DNA of 64,000 nucleotides from CBDFKV01 sp965249035 (GTDB lineage Bacteria > Pseudomonadota > Gammaproteobacteria > Arenicellales > Poriferihabitantaceae), in contig CBDFKV010000006.1 in assembly GCA_965249035.1 (NCBI GenBank), positions 310,001-374,000 on the forward strand, given 5' to 3'. The notes beneath the pieces are model-generated. The model made no database searches. It was not told the DNA's origin and saw only the letters and a program-made list of their open reading frames with translations. The position numbers were made by a program, and so were the translations under genes. Position 1 is the stretch's first letter; every line of letters begins with the position of its first letter. Positions 44,567-53,657 of this stretch are shown here, in pieces.

Positions 44567-46618
44567 TTGAAAAAAAAACTAACAAGTCTTTATTGCACTT
44601 TCCTTCTTTTCAATTTAAATATTGGCTATAGCCAAGCTAATGAAAAAGCAGCTGAAAACCTACCAACTATCATTATTACAGGCTCGCGCTGGTCAGGGAT
44701 CGATGGCTGGGCATCAACGGGATCAAAGTCCCCGATCGGGCGCTCACTATTCGATACTCCCGCATCTATAGAGATATTGGATTCTGGTGAGGTCGCCGAT
44801 AGCTCACCTCAGAGAATTGAGGATGTCGTTTATTATGTAAGCGGTGTACAAGCAAGCAACAATCAGTCCGGATTTTCCACCTCCATTTTTGCACGTGGAT
44901 TTAACTCTGAAGGATACGTATTCCTTAACGGGCACCGTGATAACCAGCAATTCTATCTGCGGGACTTCGCCACAGTGGAACGTGTTGAGCTACTTAAAGG
45001 TCATTCATCAGTACTCTATGGTTCTGGCACACCTGGAGCTAGCCTCAACTACATCACCAAGCAACCGCTGACAACAGCTCGATCAGAGATAAACGTGGGA
45101 GTAGGTGATCACCTCTTTAGGACAGCATTTGATACAACAGGCCCTATATTTGACAGCCCGAAAGCTTCTTACAGATTGGTAAGCGTGTTTCAAGAAGGTG
45201 AAACCCTATACGACAATGTAAATAACAATCGTTCATTACTCGCCCCTTCCCTGAGCTATAAGTACGACAAGGGGTTACTGAAATTTGAGGGCGAATATGC
45301 CGAAACCACGCGTGAATTGGAGTTCGGCATCGTGCGTTCAAATGAACAAATCCTCTTTAACAAATCTTATGTTGACCCACGCGCATACTCTGATCGACGC
45401 TATGGCCGGGCAAGCGTATATGTCGATCATAACGTGACACCTTCCTCTTCATTTATTGGTTCGATCCACTATTTCTCCACCCGACGAAATGATCAGCATA
45501 TCGGTTTCGCTAACAAACTAGATGAAAGCACGCTAATCGGCTTTTTCCGTAAAGTTGAAGACGATTATGCCCAAATTAACCTGCGGTCAGAACTTCAAAC
45601 CCAGATAGTGCTGGATCGTCAAGAGCATGCGATAGCCATTGGCCTCGAACAATTCAATAGCGAAGACAATGTAATAAGCAAGAAAAATATTGGTGGATTT
45701 ACACTTGACACGATCGCCCCCAACTTTGATACACCAATCACTAGCCTGATACTTACAGACAATAATTATCGAATTCGTTCTAGGGAAAAAAGCCTCTTTT
45801 TACATGACTCCATCAAGCTAGGTGATTTTTGGCTAGTTGATATTGGCACTAGATATTCGGCCTTCGATGCTGAATTCAAAAAAACCAAGCCAATTCAGAT
45901 GACTAACCAAAAAACACTTTCAAATGCTATTGGCATCAACTATCAAATTAACCCCTCCGTCTCGCTTTACGGTGGTTACTCCGAGTCTTTCCTCCCAAAT
46001 TGGGGGCGAGATATAAATGATCAGTTCTTCGATCCGATGACCGGAAAACAATATGAAATTGGCTTTAGGAAAAGGAATTGGGGTGGTATTGATCTACACT
46101 TTGCTACCTACCTGCTGGATCAGGATAATCTGACCACAACTGACCCTCAAGATCCTAGTTATCAAATTTTAGCAGGTCAACGGCGCTCTAAAGGCTTTGA
46201 GATCGAGCTTGGGGGTAACTTGCATAGTAACTTGGGCTGGAAAGCCACATATGCCTATACTGATGCAACCATCCGAAGCGATAATGATGGCTTTAAAGGT
46301 AATATCCCTGGAAGTATTCCAAGTCACAGTGGCTCTATACAGCTGACATTCGTTCCCAAGCAACTCAATAAGAACATGAAGATATCCATCGGTCTGATAG
46401 GTGTCGATGAACGACATGGTGATGACAAAAACACATTTAGCGTGCCAGGTTTTGGCCGTACAGATTTGTCGCTCAGCTTCAGTAACGATGGGGTTCGCTT
46501 TGGTTGTTCTGTAGAAAACCTTTTTGATAAAGAATATGTTGCAGCATCGTTTAGGGAGGACGATATGTTTCAGGGGAATAGAAGAACACTCATGTGTAAC
46601 GTCAATCGAAAATTTTGA
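44567..46618 (+). CDS. TonB-dependent siderophore receptor
   Basis: A 683-residue outer-membrane receptor. It starts at a TTG seven bases after GGAGG. The signal peptide ends near SQA-N. TonB-box-like LPTIIITGSR is at about 29-38, the plug domain at about 55-165 (IEDVVYYVSGVQ, RGFNSEGYVFLNG, VERVELLKGHSSVLYGSGTP), and the rest is a 22-strand barrel with C-terminal FDKEYVAASF and final NVNRKF. It probably imports a ferric siderophore; the ligand is not predictable. No cytoplasmic transport genes are adjacent. Confidence 0.93.
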   Translation: MKKKLTSLYCTFLLFNLNIGYSQANEKAAENLPTIIITGSRWSGIDGWASTGSKSPIGRSLFDTPASIEILDSGEVADSSPQRIEDVVYYVSGVQASNNQSGFSTSIFARGFNSEGYVFLNGHRDNQQFYLRDFATVERVELLKGHSSVLYGSGTPGASLNYITKQPLTTARSEINVGVGDHLFRTAFDTTGPIFDSPKASYRLVSVFQEGETLYDNVNNNRSLLAPSLSYKYDKGLLKFEGEYAETTRELEFGIVRSNEQILFNKSYVDPRAYSDRRYGRASVYVDHNVTPSSSFIGSIHYFSTRRNDQHIGFANKLDESTLIGFFRKVEDDYAQINLRSELQTQIVLDRQEHAIAIGLEQFNSEDNVISKKNIGGFTLDTIAPNFDTPITSLILTDNNYRIRSREKSLFLHDSIKLGDFWLVDIGTRYSAFDAEFKKTKPIQMTNQKTLSNAIGINYQINPSVSLYGGYSESFLPNWGRDINDQFFDPMTGKQYEIGFRKRNWGGIDLHFATYLLDQDNLTTTDPQDPSYQILAGQRRSKGFEIELGGNLHSNLGWKATYAYTDATIRSDNDGFKGNIPGSIPSHSGSIQLTFVPKQLNKNMKISIGLIGVDERHGDDKNTFSVPGFGRTDLSLSFSNDGVRFGCSVENLFDKEYVAASFREDDMFQGNRRTLMCNVNRKF

Positions 46619-46652
46619 TTTTTCAAGTAGTTGGTGGGTGCTAACCACTGGA

Positions 46653-47306
46653 TCATGCCGCTTCATCACTTGCGATGTTACTCCTTTCAAATTCCATATA
46701 GTTTCTGGTTAACTCTGCCATAGCCCTGTAGAAGGGATTTTTTGCCTCAGCGATAACCGTATCGCAAAACTGAGAAGACCAGCATAATAAATGTTGCTCG
46801 AGAAACATGCGCTGGATTTTCTGACTCTTCTCTGCGTCCTCTCGGTTTTTCTCAACCCACTGAATAGCCTCAAATTCCGTCAGATTTTGCATAAACTCAA
46901 GTTCAACACTGATGTGATCAGGCATTCCGGTGTATTCTGACTCATAGTCGAGACCCGTTGTCTCAATGAATTTTTTAACTTCAACAGTTTTCGCGCCCCA
47001 CAGGCCACCGCCACCTGCATCACTCTCTACAAAGACAGACTCGTGGGCAGATATATGGTGGTCCGGCCCGATAAACAGGCGGGTAAACTCAAGTTTTAGT
47101 ACCTCCATAAGCTCTGAATCCGAGCCAGAAACAAAGGCCTCCCCCAGTTCCACACCCAGGTCTGAGAAGATCCCTGACAAACGGGAACTTCTCAGTTCCT
47201 TTATAAATGCCTTGCTGGGTTCCTCCCGGAAAGCAGCGGCCAATAGCCCATAAATATTACTTCTAGATTTGGCACTATCGGCCGAGTTTTTCCAGTTGAA
47301 TTCCAT
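46653..47306 (-). CDS. TorD-family redox enzyme maturation chaperone
   Basis: A 217-residue all-helical protein from the ATG at 47306, which follows a GGGAG site; the open frame extends to 47345. The family segment FTRLFIGPDHHISAHESVF lies near 77-95, with a later conserved MPDHISVELEFM. TorD-type proteins bind the Tat signal and apo form of molybdoenzymes until the cofactor is inserted. It is the last gene of the respiratory operon, 25 bp after the catalytic subunit. Confidence 0.88.
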   Translation of the reverse strand: MEFNWKNSADSAKSRSNIYGLLAAAFREEPSKAFIKELRSSRLSGIFSDLGVELGEAFVSGSDSELMEVLKLEFTRLFIGPDHHISAHESVFVESDAGGGGLWGAKTVEVKKFIETTGLDYESEYTGMPDHISVELEFMQNLTEFEAIQWVEKNREDAEKSQKIQRMFLEQHLLCWSSQFCDTVIAEAKNPFYRAMAELTRNYMEFERSNIASDEAA

Positions 47307-47331
47307 CGCATTTCTCCCGTTAAGGTTAATA

Positions 47332-49851
47332 TTATGCTTTCGCAACTCTTACCACCGTATCCATCCACCGTTGCCCGCCACTAATCGGGTCTGAGCTATT
47401 GGGGATGATAGAATTGGGATGAGTTCCATGCTTGTCCCACCACATATTTTCAGCATCCGGATCTGCCATAGCACCACCGGGTGTTGGGGATTTTTTACCT
47501 GACCCATAGATGCCTGAATGCTTGCGACCAAAGTGGTGCGAAATCGCAATAATGCCCGGAATGATACCTTCGGTCACATGTGCGGTGGTTGTAATCTCAC
47601 CAAGATCACTCGCAACCGTTATAGCATCACCGTCTGCGATACCGCGATCCTCAGCAGTTTTACTATTGATCCACGCCGGATTGTCATGCTTTATCTCAGA
47701 CAACCACTTGCAATGCGATGTACGAGAATGCGTATGAACCGCCACCTTGTAGGTGGTCAGATGCAAGTCATCCTTGCCCATCTTCTGATGTTCAGGTATC
47801 GGGGTGTAGGTCGGAAATGCTGGAAAACCAGCCGACGCAAAATTATCGGAGTAAAAATCCAGCAACCCTGACTTGGTGAACGAGGTATTGGGCGGATACG
47901 CCTTACGTGGTGTGCCCTCGATATCTTGGGCAACATAAGCACTTTTAGCACCCTCAACACCCAGATAGCCCTTACTTTTCGCATCAGCTTCACTGACACC
48001 TGCCTGCTTGTAATTCCAGTAAACACCGGTTTTCTCGTCAAGAATGACGCCATCGCCGGACACATCAGCCTTAGCCTCGTAAAATCCAAAATTAGGCTTG
48101 GCATCTTTATCATGCCAGACACCATGTTTTTTCATGTACTCGAAACCCCCAGCCTCCTTGACGCCCGGTGTCATCTCGCAAGATTGACGAACAAAGTCTT
48201 CCTTGGTCTCGTATGCAAGCTCGATTCCTAATCGTTTTGCCAAACCATAGAAGATTTCACCTTGATCTTTTGACTCGCCAAGTGGCTTGATGAGGGGTTG
48301 ACGAATATAGTACTCAGCCACACCAGTTGGCGACACCATGTCTTCGGTATCCCAGCGTTCAAGGTAGGTAACATCAGGCAGGATAAGATCAGCGTATTGT
48401 GATGACTCATCGTAAACAATATTTGAATTCACATAAAAGGGGATGAGGTTTTCATCTTTTAGGACCTCTTCAGCTTCATTGTTATTGCCATTGATGAACG
48501 CCTGATTATTACAGCTTGACCAGTAGACTTTAGGTCGACCATTTTGGCCATCCTTGATCATCGGGAGATTTTGCTGACTTACCTGGTGTGTGGGAAAAGC
48601 AGCCTCACCTGGGAAACCATTTACTATATCAAGACCTTTTTGTACCTCAGCCTTAGGTGAATGTGGAGATTTCCAACCTGCACCGACGCCCATGACACGA
48701 CCACCTTTTCTATCAAGGTTGTTGGTGATTGCCGACAGCAACATTGCTGCACGTTCCTGATCCGCGCCATGATAATGCATGACAGTACCGCGATAGCCGA
48801 TCAGGCAAGCTGCTTTCGCCTTGGCATAACCGCGTGCAATAGACTGTATTTTCTCTGCCGGAACACCGCTTTCTTTTTCAGCAAATTCAGGAGTGAATTT
48901 GGCTACGTGCTCCTTGATAGCGGCGATTTTATCGTCATCGCTTGCATGATAATCTGGCGATACACGCATATATTTAAGATGATCCTTGCTGAACAAGTCT
49001 TCATTCATTATGACGTTAACCATCGACAACATCACCAGGCCATCCATGCCAACCTTGATCGGAACCCACTCTGTAGATTTGGCTGCCGTATTAGATAAAC
49101 GCACGTCAAAAGTATAGAGTGGGACATCTCGATCAACCATCGCTCGAATTAGCCTCTGGGAAGTCGGAATATGGTTGGTATGTGTTTCAAACTGGTTTGA
49201 ACCAAAATTCACAACAAAGTCTGTATTATCATAATCCCAGTTATCATACATTCCACCCCACAGGCTTTCCTGGCCTACCCATTTAGGCCCTTCACAAACC
49301 GAAGTATGCGTACCAATGGTGTGAGAACCAAATGCATCCATGAAGTCGTGCATGATTGAAGACTGACTGCCCTTGTGCCGACCATACTGGTACATAAACA
49401 ACTCTGGAGTCCCGTCTTCAAGTAAAGGCTTCAGTTTGGACGCCATTAGATCAAGCGCTTCGTCCCAGGAGACCTTCTTCCACTTACCCTCACCACGTTC
49501 ACCTACACGTAGCATTGGATACAAGATCCGATCGGGAAAGTAGACATGGTTAACACCGGCCTGACCCTTAGCGCAGAGCTTTCCAAGGGTACGAATTGAA
49601 TCCGGGTGCCCCTCTAGCTTAACTACTCTCCCATCTTCGACATACCCGATCATGGCATCACGCGTCACGCACTGCCAACAAGCACTTGGGATAGCCTGCC
49701 TTTCTTTATTTGTGGTCGGAGAAAAATCTCGACCCCCTTCTTGCAGCTTAATTGATCCTGCAAGTGCATTCTGACTAGCTCCCAGCCCGGTTGCTATGCC
49801 GCTACTGGCGGCAGCAAGTTTGATAAAATTACGACGATTAAAATTTTTCAT
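47332..49851 (-). CDS. Molybdopterin oxidoreductase (DMSO-reductase family), catalytic subunit
   Basis: An 839-residue protein with Tat signal RRNFIK. The N-terminal Fe-S site reads Cys58-x2-Cys61-x3-Asp65-x27-Cys93; spacing matches the usual four-Cys motif exactly, but the third ligand is Asp. Cys186 in THTSVCEGPK is the probable molybdenum ligand, placing it among Cys-ligated types. Further cofactor segments include FGSNQFETHTNH and YRGTVMHYHGADQERA. The C-terminal molybdopterin-binding domain has HTHSRTSHCKW. The physiological substrate cannot be assigned: thiosulfate, tetrathionate, arsenate and other oxyanion reductases are relatives. It is cotranscribed with cytochrome, ferredoxin and chaperone genes. 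Confidence 0.9.
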   Translation of the reverse strand: MKNFNRRNFIKLAAASSGIATGLGASQNALAGSIKLQEGGRDFSPTTNKERQAIPSACWQCVTRDAMIGYVEDGRVVKLEGHPDSIRTLGKLCAKGQAGVNHVYFPDRILYPMLRVGERGEGKWKKVSWDEALDLMASKLKPLLEDGTPELFMYQYGRHKGSQSSIMHDFMDAFGSHTIGTHTSVCEGPKWVGQESLWGGMYDNWDYDNTDFVVNFGSNQFETHTNHIPTSQRLIRAMVDRDVPLYTFDVRLSNTAAKSTEWVPIKVGMDGLVMLSMVNVIMNEDLFSKDHLKYMRVSPDYHASDDDKIAAIKEHVAKFTPEFAEKESGVPAEKIQSIARGYAKAKAACLIGYRGTVMHYHGADQERAAMLLSAITNNLDRKGGRVMGVGAGWKSPHSPKAEVQKGLDIVNGFPGEAAFPTHQVSQQNLPMIKDGQNGRPKVYWSSCNNQAFINGNNNEAEEVLKDENLIPFYVNSNIVYDESSQYADLILPDVTYLERWDTEDMVSPTGVAEYYIRQPLIKPLGESKDQGEIFYGLAKRLGIELAYETKEDFVRQSCEMTPGVKEAGGFEYMKKHGVWHDKDAKPNFGFYEAKADVSGDGVILDEKTGVYWNYKQAGVSEADAKSKGYLGVEGAKSAYVAQDIEGTPRKAYPPNTSFTKSGLLDFYSDNFASAGFPAFPTYTPIPEHQKMGKDDLHLTTYKVAVHTHSRTSHCKWLSEIKHDNPAWINSKTAEDRGIADGDAITVASDLGEITTTAHVTEGIIPGIIAISHHFGRKHSGIYGSGKKSPTPGGAMADPDAENMWWDKHGTHPNSIIPNSSDPISGGQRWMDTVVRVAKA

Positions 49852-49881
49852 GTTAATTCCTCTTCTTAATCTGTTCAGGAT

Positions 49882-50736
49882 CTATACAATTAGGTCTACA
49901 AAATGATCCAACTCGCCTTTTTTCCGCTTGGTATATAAGGTTTTCAGCATGTTATCTGGATCAATGTAAAACACGTGTGGCTTCGTTCCCTCTTCAGGAA
50001 GTAATACATTTTCGTCCTTAGCCAGGTTGTGTTCTTTCACGAGTTTGGAGACTTCACTCTCTGGATCATTCAGATCTCCATAGATACGAGCACGCCCCTG
50101 ACAAGTATTAACACACGATGGCTCAATACCATTGTCAACACGGTGAACACACATATCGCATTTGTCCGCAGCCTGCTTTGTTGGGTCACCACCCGCCTTC
50201 ACAAAGGGGTCAAATGAGCGCACACCATATGGACAGGCATCTATACATTTTCCGCAGCCGATACACTTATCCTTGTCTATCAGAATCATGCCGTCCGGAC
50301 GCTTGTAGGTCGCACCGCTACGATAACGTATCGTTTTGCCATCAGCAGTTTTAAATTTGGCGCGCTCGCCGGGAAACTCGGGGCAGGCTTTCACGCAAGG
50401 GGGAACCCCATCTTCTTTATTGCCCTCGCAATGATTGCACATCAACGGTAAAAACGCCTTTTTAGTGTTCGGGTATGTTCCCATTGTCTTCTCCTGGATC
50501 ACGGCTCTAAACCTTCCAAGAGAAACATCATTCTCTGATTTACACGCCACAGTACAAGCCCTGCACCCGATGCATCTTCTCAGGTCCATGACCATTGCCC
50601 AGCGAGGAGGGTTTTTCGATTCTTGCGCTACCAGGTTCGCTCCTGGCGTAGCCAAAGCCGCTGTTCCAACGGCTGCTGTTCCGACGCCGCCAAGAAACTT
50701 TCGGCGATTCATTCCAGGTGATTTCTGCTTACTCAT
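49882..50736 (-). CDS. Four-cluster ferredoxin electron-transfer subunit
   Basis: A 284-residue protein with a Tat signal (NRRKFLGG at 10-17). Sixteen cysteines in four groups support four [4Fe-4S] clusters: 55-65 (CIGCRACTVAC), 100-118, 158-168 (CIGCGKCIDAC) and 193-212. This is the DmsB/PsrB/TtrB-like subunit that links the molybdoenzyme to a membrane donor. No NrfD-type anchor gene is present; the multihaem cytochrome probably takes that role. It lies 30 bp upstream of the catalytic subunit gene. Confidence 0.92.
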   Translation of the reverse strand: MSKQKSPGMNRRKFLGGVGTAAVGTAALATPGANLVAQESKNPPRWAMVMDLRRCIGCRACTVACKSENDVSLGRFRAVIQEKTMGTYPNTKKAFLPLMCNHCEGNKEDGVPPCVKACPEFPGERAKFKTADGKTIRYRSGATYKRPDGMILIDKDKCIGCGKCIDACPYGVRSFDPFVKAGGDPTKQAADKCDMCVHRVDNGIEPSCVNTCQGRARIYGDLNDPESEVSKLVKEHNLAKDENVLLPEEGTKPHVFYIDPDNMLKTLYTKRKKGELDHFVDLIV

Positions 50737-50809
50737 GTTGACCTCTCTTGTCAGTTAAATTTTGGTTGATCATGTTTGGCTCCTCTGTTCAGTTCATTTA
50801 TAGATTCTC

Positions 50810-52375
50810 TTAATTGACCTCTTCACTTACGCTTTCTGTTTGTTCACTAGTAGGATCTACCTGGTTCGATGCGCCTGCTTCCTCCAGCATGTCGATGGTG
50901 TCTTCGAAATTACCAAATGCGCCATCAAGAATGCCGATTGCGTATTTCTTGTTATGAACACCATTCCCGAACCGTACAATGTCCAGTAGCTCGACACCCG
51001 CGGCGATACTTGATTCCGCCTGGCCTATTTGCTCCTCGTTTAGAACATTCTTAAGTTCCGCAAGAAGTTCTCGCGCTTCCACCTCAACCTCTTCTGCGCC
51101 TGCAACCTCATTTTCCATAGTTTCTTTCCAGTCAATGAGCATCCCTTTATGTTCTTCGGTATGACAGGCAGCACATGTATCTCCTGATGCGGTTCTAACA
51201 TCATGCCCATTACTCAGTGTTTTCTTCAAATGACAGCCCATACAGTTGGTATTGACTTCATACATCAAGTGAGGGGCACCAGAAATTTCGTCATTCACAG
51301 GAGTGCCCGAAAGCAGCAACTTTTGATATTTATGTTGGTCGACATGACAGAGTTGGCAATCCTCACGTACAAAGTCGAGGTGATCAGTCCTGTTCCTGTG
51401 TTCGACAACAGTGTGGCAATCAAAGCAGTCGGCTTTTGCAGGAACATGCTTTTCATGCATCAATATTTTGTCGCCGGCAGCGGCTAACAGTGTCTGACTT
51501 CTGTTGTGGCATGTGAGGCAGCCATTTGCGACCACATTCCCTGTCTCAATTTCTCCATGGCCTTTCACGACTTCGAAATGGCAACTTTCACAAGCCACGC
51601 CCGATTCCTGAATAGTTTGATGGGTTATTGGACCTTTTGTCGCGCCTTCATCGCCCGCTTTTAACTGGCTCTGTAGTGACTTGGTAGGAATAGTATGGCA
51701 AATATCACACCGGGACTTTCCCTCGTTAAAACTGATAGATGGTTGATCTGCAAAACTGATTTTTTGAATATCCCCTCCATCCACCTCAGCTTTGTCAAGC
51801 GTGGGCTTATCCAGTTTGAGGTGGCATAAAAAGCAGATCTCCTGGGGCACCTCGAAATGATTTTTTTCTGATACTTTAAAGTGGCAGGTATCACAGGTGA
51901 TCTGCTGACCACCTAGTGCCTTGTCGCCGAAATGAACCTCGTGTTTAAAACGGACTTTCTCGGTGTACTGGATTTCTTTCTGTGCCAGGGTATCAACGTC
52001 GTGGCAACCGGACTGCAGGCATGCGCCATCCGGTATGACAGGGCGAATAGGAAGGGGGGCATCGGAGTCATACAAGTAGGCCGCTAGGTGACGCAACCCT
52101 TCGTATTTGGCCTTTAGTGACTGCTTATCACCTGGCAGAAAATGACAATCGATGCATTCCGCCTGCATACCGTCTGGATTGTTGTCTTTATGGTGATAGT
52201 TAGACTGCCACGCTTCGTATTGTTCTGTCATAGTGTGACAGCTACCTCCACAAAACGAAGACTGGGAGGTGTAATACTCAACACCACTGTAGGCGGCAAA
52301 TATAAATAGTAACAACCCTGCCAATACAATGGCTGTCAATCGCCAGGTCACTCTAAATCCACCACTACCACTCAT
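50810..52375 (-). CDS. Membrane-anchored 12-haem c-type cytochrome
   Basis: A 521-residue protein from the ATG at 52375; the frame extends to a GTG at 52405. One N-terminal membrane helix (about 10-30) is followed by twelve haem-binding motifs: ten CXXCH, one CX3CH (Cys42) and one CX4CH (Cys119). The N-terminal part resembles NapC/NirT cytochromes, which take electrons from quinol. The last 100 residues lack haems and are helical and acidic. It is the first gene of the operon, 41 bp from the expected sigma-54 start point, and probably carries electrons from the quinone pool to the ferredoxin subunit. Confidence 0.9.
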   Translation of the reverse strand: MSGSGGFRVTWRLTAIVLAGLLLFIFAAYSGVEYYTSQSSFCGGSCHTMTEQYEAWQSNYHHKDNNPDGMQAECIDCHFLPGDKQSLKAKYEGLRHLAAYLYDSDAPLPIRPVIPDGACLQSGCHDVDTLAQKEIQYTEKVRFKHEVHFGDKALGGQQITCDTCHFKVSEKNHFEVPQEICFLCHLKLDKPTLDKAEVDGGDIQKISFADQPSISFNEGKSRCDICHTIPTKSLQSQLKAGDEGATKGPITHQTIQESGVACESCHFEVVKGHGEIETGNVVANGCLTCHNRSQTLLAAAGDKILMHEKHVPAKADCFDCHTVVEHRNRTDHLDFVREDCQLCHVDQHKYQKLLLSGTPVNDEISGAPHLMYEVNTNCMGCHLKKTLSNGHDVRTASGDTCAACHTEEHKGMLIDWKETMENEVAGAEEVEVEARELLAELKNVLNEEQIGQAESSIAAGVELLDIVRFGNGVHNKKYAIGILDGAFGNFEDTIDMLEEAGASNQVDPTSEQTESVSEEVN

Positions 52376-52426
52376 GACATTCGTTCCTACAAAACTATAA
52401 ACCACACTAATGCTGCGTTAACTATA

Positions 52427-52443
52427 AGCAAGCTTCATGCCAA
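52427..52443 (-). promoter_or_regulatory. Sigma-54 promoter of the molybdoenzyme operon
   Basis: On the minus strand TTGGCATGAAGCTTGCT matches the consensus YTGGCACGRNNNTTGCW at 16 of 17 positions, with GG and GC separated by the required ten bases. Transcription should begin near 52416, giving a 41-base leader to the cytochrome ATG. A sigma-54 activator is encoded 2.7 kb away. Confidence 0.88.
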
Positions 52444-52505
52444 CCATGAAGTACCCAAGGTTTTAAGTAATGATAGGAGTGAACCGGGAAATTATTGCAA
52501 TATTT

Positions 52506-52521
52506 GTTACCTGACAGTAAC
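52506..52521. promoter_or_regulatory. Putative activator binding site 1 (proximal)
   Basis: GTTACCTGACAGTAAC: arms GTTACC and AGTAAC are an inverted repeat with one mismatch. It is centred about 97 bp upstream of the expected sigma-54 start, a normal enhancer distance. Confidence 0.72.
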
Positions 52522-52597
52522 ATTTCCTGAGAAACGTCCTTAAACCATACATATTCCTTTATCATCATAGTGTTAATAAGTTTTTCAGGCTGCCTGA

Positions 52598-52613
52598 GTT
52601 ACCACCAGGTAAC
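52598..52613. promoter_or_regulatory. Putative activator binding site 2 (distal)
   Basis: GTTACCACCAGGTAAC: a perfect 6-bp inverted repeat around four bases with the same half-site as site 1. The centres of the two sites are 92 bp apart. It lies 47 bp before the PhnD-like gene. Confidence 0.72.
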
Positions 52614-52659
52614 AAATGGTGGAGAGTAAAAAAAATAGTAAAAAAACCTCTTCACTCTT

Positions 52660-53643
52660 ATGCACATAGAGGTTAAAAACTATCTAAATGGCTTGCGCAA
52701 ACCCTATGGTAGTATGGTTCTCTGTTTTGCTAGGCAGCCCTTAAACCTATTTAACAGTCCTGAAGTTTTGATACGAATAATCTTTTTCTTGGTTTTTTTG
52801 TGTGCTACTCATTTCAATATCGTGAGTGCCGAAAAACCACCTATTCGCTTCGGGTTAACCGCGGTCATCGTCACCGAGAATCTTCGCTTTTTTGATCAAT
52901 GGAGCCAATATTTAGAACAAAAATTGGACCGAAAAGTTGAATTTGTACTCAGGAAATCTTACCGTGAAGTAATGGATTTACTGGAATCAGGTAGTGTCGA
53001 ATTCGCCTGGATTTGCGGCTATCCTTATGTTCAAAAGCGAGAACCAGAATTTTTAAATCTCTTGACTGTCCCAATATACCGGGGAAAACCGCGCTATCAC
53101 TCTTACATCATCGTCCATCATGACAGTCCCTATAAAGACTTTAGTGAACTTGAAGGGAAAATATTTGCTTTCTCCGACCCAGATTCAAACTCAGGTTTTC
53201 TTTATCCTCTTTCCTTAATGGCAGAAAAGAATGAAAAGTCGGAAATTTTTTTCCGCCAGTCATTTTTTACATTCAACCATGCAGAAACGATACAGGCGGT
53301 ATCAGAGCAAGTTGCAGACGGGGGTGCCGTAGACTCATACATTTGGGAGTATCTTGCAATTTTCAGTCCAGAAATCACCAAGAAAACTCGAATCATCAAG
53401 AAATCTCCGAGCTTCGGTTTTCCACCTATAGTCTCTAGCACCAACTTAGATAACAACACCGTAGATTTAATGCGGGACACGCTGGTAAATATGAACAAAG
53501 ACGCCGATGGAAAAATACTTTTGGAAAAACTCAAACTAGATGGTTTTGGCGAATTTCCTGACACGCTATTCAGTGAAATCCGTGCAATGGCCAATACAAC
53601 TCAGGGCTTGAAACCACCTCCCGAACTACCACCAGCAAACTAA
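52660..53643 (+). CDS. PhnD-like periplasmic substrate-binding protein
   Basis: A 327-residue protein of the phosphate/phosphite/phosphonate-binding family. A signal or membrane segment lies near residues 36-55, followed by the binding domain (IRFGLTAVIVTENLRFFDQW, EFAWICGYPYVQKREPE, FSDPDSNSGFLYPL). No transporter genes accompany it; position before a kinase and regulator suggests it senses an oxyanion for them, as proposed for ArxX and AioX. The start is uncertain; the Met at residue 19 is an alternative. Confidence 0.85.
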   Translation: MHIEVKNYLNGLRKPYGSMVLCFARQPLNLFNSPEVLIRIIFFLVFLCATHFNIVSAEKPPIRFGLTAVIVTENLRFFDQWSQYLEQKLDRKVEFVLRKSYREVMDLLESGSVEFAWICGYPYVQKREPEFLNLLTVPIYRGKPRYHSYIIVHHDSPYKDFSELEGKIFAFSDPDSNSGFLYPLSLMAEKNEKSEIFFRQSFFTFNHAETIQAVSEQVADGGAVDSYIWEYLAIFSPEITKKTRIIKKSPSFGFPPIVSSTNLDNNTVDLMRDTLVNMNKDADGKILLEKLKLDGFGEFPDTLFSEIRAMANTTQGLKPPPELPPAN

Positions 53644-53657
53644 ACTACCGATAATTA

